A stretch of DNA of 64,000 nt from an archaeon (lineage in GTDB: Archaea > Nanobdellota > Nanobdellia > Pacearchaeales > GW2011-AR1): NCBI GenBank assembly GCA_021107855.1, contig JAIORZ010000002.1, forward strand, positions 128,148 to 192,147, read 5' to 3'. A program made the translations under genes and the position numbers. This document shows positions 60,837 through 64,000 of this stretch, piece by piece (position 1 is the first letter of the stretch; every line of letters starts with the position of its first letter). Below the pieces are notes generated by a model, which was given only the letters and a program-made list of their open reading frames with translations, was not told where the DNA came from and made no database searches.

Positions 60837-62540
60837 ATGAAAACTTTAAACCTGCACTGCGACTATATCAAATTCAAAGCCCTAAAAAAAGCCCTAAAAT
60901 CAATCGACGAAATCGCACCAAACCAAAATCTGGAAGGGCAAGCAAAAGAATGTCTAGTCGTCCTAGCAGCCATAGAAAAATCCGACACAAAAGAATCAAT
61001 ACCACAACTAGTAGAATCAATCAAAAAAATAGCAACCGACGTAAAATCCGAAACAATCGTTCTCTACCCATACGCACATCTATCAAGCAACCTGGGCTCC
61101 CCAGAAACAGCAATAAAAATTTTAGACGAAACAGCAAAACAATTAGCGCCATTAAAAGTAATCAAAGCCCCATTCGGCTACTACAAAACCTTCGAACTAA
61201 AAGTCAAAGGACATCCACTCTCCGAACTTTCCAGAGAAATTATTATTAAAAGCGATGAAGAAACGGAAGAAGAACTAACAGATAAAGAGAGAAAAAGATT
61301 GTTACATCAAATTCAAAAATCAAAGCTAGACACTTCAAAAATTGAAAAAAACGACCATAGAATTATAGGAAGAAAAATGGATTTGTGGAGTTTCAACAAT
61401 TCAGCTCCAGGAATGGTTTTCTGGCACGCTAAAGGTCTTTACCTTAAAGACAAACTAATTGAATACTGGAGAGAACTCCATCGAGCAAATGGATATTCAG
61501 AAATTTCAACCCCACAAATTTTAGACAAAAAATTATGGGAAATATCAGGACACTGGTCAAAGTTCAAAGAAAATATGTTCACCACAAATTATGAAAGACG
61601 AGACTTCGCAGTCAAACCAATGAACTGCCCAGGAGGAATGTTAGTCTATAAAACATCTCCAAAATCATATCGCGACTTACCATTAAGAGTCGGCGAATTA
61701 GGCTGGGTGCATCGAATAGAATTATCAGGAGTTTTAGGCGGACTAATGAGAGTGATTCAATTTGTCCAAGACGATGCTCATATTTATTGCACAGAAAAAT
61801 CGTTCAAAGACGAAATCGGGAAAATCATCGACCTCACAAAAGAATTATTCTCCACATTCAACATAGAAATAGACCACGTCGAACTCTCAACCCGCCCCGA
61901 AAAACGAATTGGCTCAGAAAAAGTTTGGGACATGTCAGAAAAGGCACTAGAGGAAGTTCTAAAAGACAAAAAAATGAAATACATAATCAATAAAGGCGAC
62001 GGAGCATTCTACGGACCTAAAATAGACTTCCACATAAAAGACTCTCTAAAAAGAACATGGCAATGTTCAACAATCCAACTAGACATGGCACTCCCAAAAA
62101 GATTCGAATTAAAATATACAACAGAAGACGGAAGCACAAAACAACCAATTATGATACATCGAACAATTTACGGAAGCCTAGAAAGATTCTTAGGAATTTA
62201 CACCGAACATGTCAACGGAGAATTCCCCTTATGGATATCCCCCAATCAAATCAAAGTAATGACCATGAACGACGAAGTCAAAGATTATGCCAACAAAATC
62301 CACCAAGAATTATTTGACGCAGGTTTCGAATCCGAACTTAATGATAAGAATGAATCAATAGGCAAAAAGGCAAGAGAAGCACAAATCCAAAAATTCAACT
62401 ACCTCGTCACAATCGGAGAAAAAGAAAAAACCAAAAACAAAATAGCAATTCGAACAAGAGACTCAAAAGAAATAACCACAATGACACTGAAGGAATTCAA
62501 AGAAAAAATCAAAAACGAAATCTCTCAGAAAGGATTATAA
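60837..62540 (+). CDS. thrS: Threonyl-tRNA synthetase, archaeal type
   Basis: 567 residues. N-terminal archaeal editing domain homologous to D-Tyr-tRNA deacylase (MKTLNLHCDYIKFKALKKAL; LVVLAAIEKSDTKE; LVVLYPYAHLSS-like IVLYPYAHLSSNLG), class II core with motif 2 (FRxE-like RDLPLRVGELGWVHRIE), zinc ligands Cys in NCPGGML and His residues, motif 3 IHRTIYGSLERFLGI, and an anticodon domain. Complete. Confidence 0.95.
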   Translation: MKTLNLHCDYIKFKALKKALKSIDEIAPNQNLEGQAKECLVVLAAIEKSDTKESIPQLVESIKKIATDVKSETIVLYPYAHLSSNLGSPETAIKILDETAKQLAPLKVIKAPFGYYKTFELKVKGHPLSELSREIIIKSDEETEEELTDKERKRLLHQIQKSKLDTSKIEKNDHRIIGRKMDLWSFNNSAPGMVFWHAKGLYLKDKLIEYWRELHRANGYSEISTPQILDKKLWEISGHWSKFKENMFTTNYERRDFAVKPMNCPGGMLVYKTSPKSYRDLPLRVGELGWVHRIELSGVLGGLMRVIQFVQDDAHIYCTEKSFKDEIGKIIDLTKELFSTFNIEIDHVELSTRPEKRIGSEKVWDMSEKALEEVLKDKKMKYIINKGDGAFYGPKIDFHIKDSLKRTWQCSTIQLDMALPKRFELKYTTEDGSTKQPIMIHRTIYGSLERFLGIYTEHVNGEFPLWISPNQIKVMTMNDEVKDYANKIHQELFDAGFESELNDKNESIGKKAREAQIQKFNYLVTIGEKEKTKNKIAIRTRDSKEITTMTLKEFKEKIKNEISQKGL

Positions 62541-62562
62541 ACAATATTCCCATCCATTTCCC

Positions 62563-62820
62563 ATGAGGTGGGGAAAACTTATATTGCTCTTTCAAGCAGT
62601 GATAACGCTAATAATTGGAATCGCTTTTTTCACCCAACTCACAATCATAGGCGCCTCCGACGTATCAGAAATAGTAGAAGAACTAACCACCGAAGAGGAC
62701 TTCTCAGAAGGCGTTCCCGACACAATAAACAACATCAAAATCCGTTTCACAATAGCCTCATACATCCTTTTCATAGTCGGACTAGTAGAAATCATCATCA
62801 TAATACGTCTCTTTAGTTAA
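62563..62820 (+). CDS. Small two-helix membrane protein
   Basis: 85 residues: helix 1 (LILLFQAVITLIIGIAFFTQ), a polar acidic loop (SEIVEELTTEEDFSEGVPD), helix 2 (ASYILFIVGLVEIIIII). 22 bases after thrS. No family recognised. Confidence 0.65.
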   Translation: MRWGKLILLFQAVITLIIGIAFFTQLTIIGASDVSEIVEELTTEEDFSEGVPDTINNIKIRFTIASYILFIVGLVEIIIIIRLFS

Positions 62821-62850
62821 ACCTATAAACACAAACCACCCCAAATTTTT

Positions 62851-63369
62851 ATGAAAGTCCAAAACCTACTCCAAGAACTCAAAGAAAAACCAGAATACAA
62901 AACTTTCCAAACCCAAAATCCAGACGCACTCTTTTCGGCTGCCTTTCTAATTTTAGATTTAGAGTATGGCACAAACCAAATCCAACTAGACTTCTATCTA
63001 CCAAAACAAAACGAAATCGCCGCATTCGAGTTTCCGTTCAAAGCCCCAAAAATTCATGATAACATAATCTCAGTTTCTTCCACAGGAGAAACAACCCCAG
63101 CAAAACCAAAACCAATGTCAAAGCAAACCACAAAAATAAAAATCGACATCGACAAGCTAGAATCAAAATGCAAAGAACTAATCAAAGAAAACGAATCCTC
63201 AATAATCCCAACAAAAATCATAGCAATTCTAAAAGACGACATCTGGAATCTAACTTGCATGGACAACGCGCTAGGAATTGTAAGGATAAAGATTAATGCG
63301 GTTTCAGGGGAGACTCAAGATTTTAATAAAGGCTCTCTTATGGATTTTATGGGGATTAAGAAAAAATGA
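62851..63369 (+). CDS. Hypothetical protein, 172 residues, coupled to a zincin-like gene
   Basis: Not recognised. N-terminal region AFLILDLEYGTNQIQLDFYLP and a C-terminal Lys/Asp-rich region with a beta strand (WNLTCMDNALGIVRIKINAV) ending DFMGIKKK. Overlaps the next gene by 4 bases. Confidence 0.65.
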   Translation: MKVQNLLQELKEKPEYKTFQTQNPDALFSAAFLILDLEYGTNQIQLDFYLPKQNEIAAFEFPFKAPKIHDNIISVSSTGETTPAKPKPMSKQTTKIKIDIDKLESKCKELIKENESSIIPTKIIAILKDDIWNLTCMDNALGIVRIKINAVSGETQDFNKGSLMDFMGIKKK

Positions 63370-63761
63370 AATTTAGTAAAAAAGGTCTTCCTATTAAAAA
63401 ACTCGAAACACTTCTAAAAATTTGGCAAAAAAGGCTTTTGTTAGATAACTGGAATTTATCAATAGAGATTATTGAATTTAAGCGAAAAGATTACAAGCAA
63501 AGTGGCGATATTAAAGTTTTCCCAAGAAAGAAAAAAGCCATTGTTTTATTAACTAAAGACCCATTTAGAAACGAAGAAAGCGTCCTTGTTCATGAACTAA
63601 TGCACCTTATTTTATGGGATTACGATATATTTAATGAAAAATTAATATTGGGCAAATCAGAAACAAAACTCAAAGGTAGTCATGGAAAATATATGAAAAA
63701 GCTTGAGTCCACTGTAGACCACCTAACAAAAGCTTTTCTAAAAGAATACAAGACCAACTAG
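63366..63761 (+). CDS. HExxH putative metalloprotease
   Basis: 131 residues. Zinc motif VLVHELMHLILWDYDIF (His at about 77 and 81) after a basic N-terminal region (KIWQKRLLLDNWNLSIEI). The C-terminal helix with KLESTVDHLTKAFL may provide the third ligand. Resembles the SprT or archaemetzincin-like small zincins, but no family is firm. It is convergent with the methyltransferase by a 4-base overlap. Confidence 0.65.
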   Translation: MKFSKKGLPIKKLETLLKIWQKRLLLDNWNLSIEIIEFKRKDYKQSGDIKVFPRKKKAIVLLTKDPFRNEESVLVHELMHLILWDYDIFNEKLILGKSETKLKGSHGKYMKKLESTVDHLTKAFLKEYKTN

Positions 63762-64000
63762 TTCTTCCTCACAACAAACCCCAAATTCTCATCCTCCCAA
63801 CTCTTCAAAACCTCAAACCCGACACTCTTCAATTCCCCCCTCAACTCCTCAAGCTCATAAATATAAGTATACCTTTCATATTTCTTCCCATCCAAAGTCC
63901 ACGGCACAAACCCCTCCTTCGCCCTATTCTTCAACCTCTTCTGCCCCCTCCCCCAAACCGAAATCAACGCCTCACCCCCACTACTGGGGTCACCAGAGTC
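63758..64000 (-). CDS. Trm9-like methyltransferase, C-terminal part (5' end beyond window)
   Basis: The minus-strand frame reaches the right edge with DSGDPSSGGEALISVWGRGQ at its visible start and ends LGFVVRKN. ALISVWG...FVPWTLDGKKYERYTYIYELEEL matches the strands after the SAM site in Trm9/ALKBH8-type tRNA uridine methyltransferases. About 80 residues are visible. The repeat copy C encodes DSGDP within it. Confidence 0.6.
   Translation of the reverse strand, partial: DSGDPSSGGEALISVWGRGQKRLKNRAKEGFVPWTLDGKKYERYTYIYELEELRGELKSVGFEVLKSWEDENLGFVVRKN
63986..64000. repeat. Interspersed ~30-bp repeat, copy C (cut by window edge)
   Basis: GGGGTCACCAGAGTC, identical to the first half of copies A and B; the second half is beyond the window. 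Confidence 0.6.

Noticed and set aside
1..64000. CRISPR array or cas genes
   Set aside because: No regularly spaced direct repeats with unique spacers and no recognisable Cas protein were found.

Overview
The window reads as a piece of an archaeal chromosome, most likely a DPANN lineage of the Woesearchaeota/Pacearchaeota/Nanoarchaeota kind. It carries archaeal information-processing genes (thermosome, Pop5, proteasome alpha, SBDS, Rrp4/Rrp41/Rrp42 exosome, RpoK, RpoL, L15e, S2, archaeal RNase J, Mre11/Rad50, RadB, archaeal-type Tyr, Trp and Thr tRNA synthetases). Archaeal TATA boxes usually sit 20-30 bases before the start codon (leaderless transcripts). There are many short secreted or membrane proteins of the type common in DPANN genomes. 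The lineage is inferred from gene content only.

Layout. 0-6.9 kb: thermosome fragment, CBS/zinc-ribbon protein, a DnaA-like AAA+ protein (unexpected in an archaeon), TruD, DUF2179-type membrane protein. 7-12.3 kb: tRNA-Tyr, an abnormal tRNA-like locus, hemerythrin, an ABC export pair behind a duplicated promoter, a coiled-coil protein and a YjdF-like protein. 12.3-20.9 kb: permuted GTPase, IMP dehydrogenase, membrane-tethered winged-helix regulator, Nudix, PspC, L15e, tRNA-Ile, Hsp20-like protein, MFS transporter, secreted proteins. 21-35 kb, minus strand: the archaeal exosome/proteasome superoperon (Pop5, PsmA, SBDS, Rrp4, Rrp41, Rrp42), interrupted by envelope proteins and continued by rpoK-eno-rps2. 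35-42.3 kb, plus strand: RNase J, PrmC-like methylase, Mre11-Rad50, RpoL, PyrE, RadB.

42.8-48.8 kb is the most interesting stretch: a complete integron-like element. A tyrosine recombinase gene, translationally coupled to topA, is transcribed away from a perfect 28-bp 11-6-11 dif-like palindrome. Next to it lie three gene cassettes, each ending in an attC-like folded site. Each cassette's left end is complementary to the left arm of its own attC, and each gene is bracketed by a cassette-specific inverted repeat. The cassette genes (ImmA/IrrE-like HExxH protein, Acg-type nitroreductase, second HExxH protein) have base composition unlike the host and carry their own archaeal TATA boxes.

49-64 kb: serpin, four tRNA synthetases (Tyr, Met, Trp, Thr), a PIN-receiver fusion, a receptor with a degenerate class III cyclase domain, a KaiC-like ATPase, and a Trm9-like methyltransferase cut by the window end. 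Almost the whole plus strand is C-rich and G-poor whichever strand is coding, so the window lies in one replichore; the cassette region breaks this pattern. A roughly 30-bp repeat lies inside three genes.
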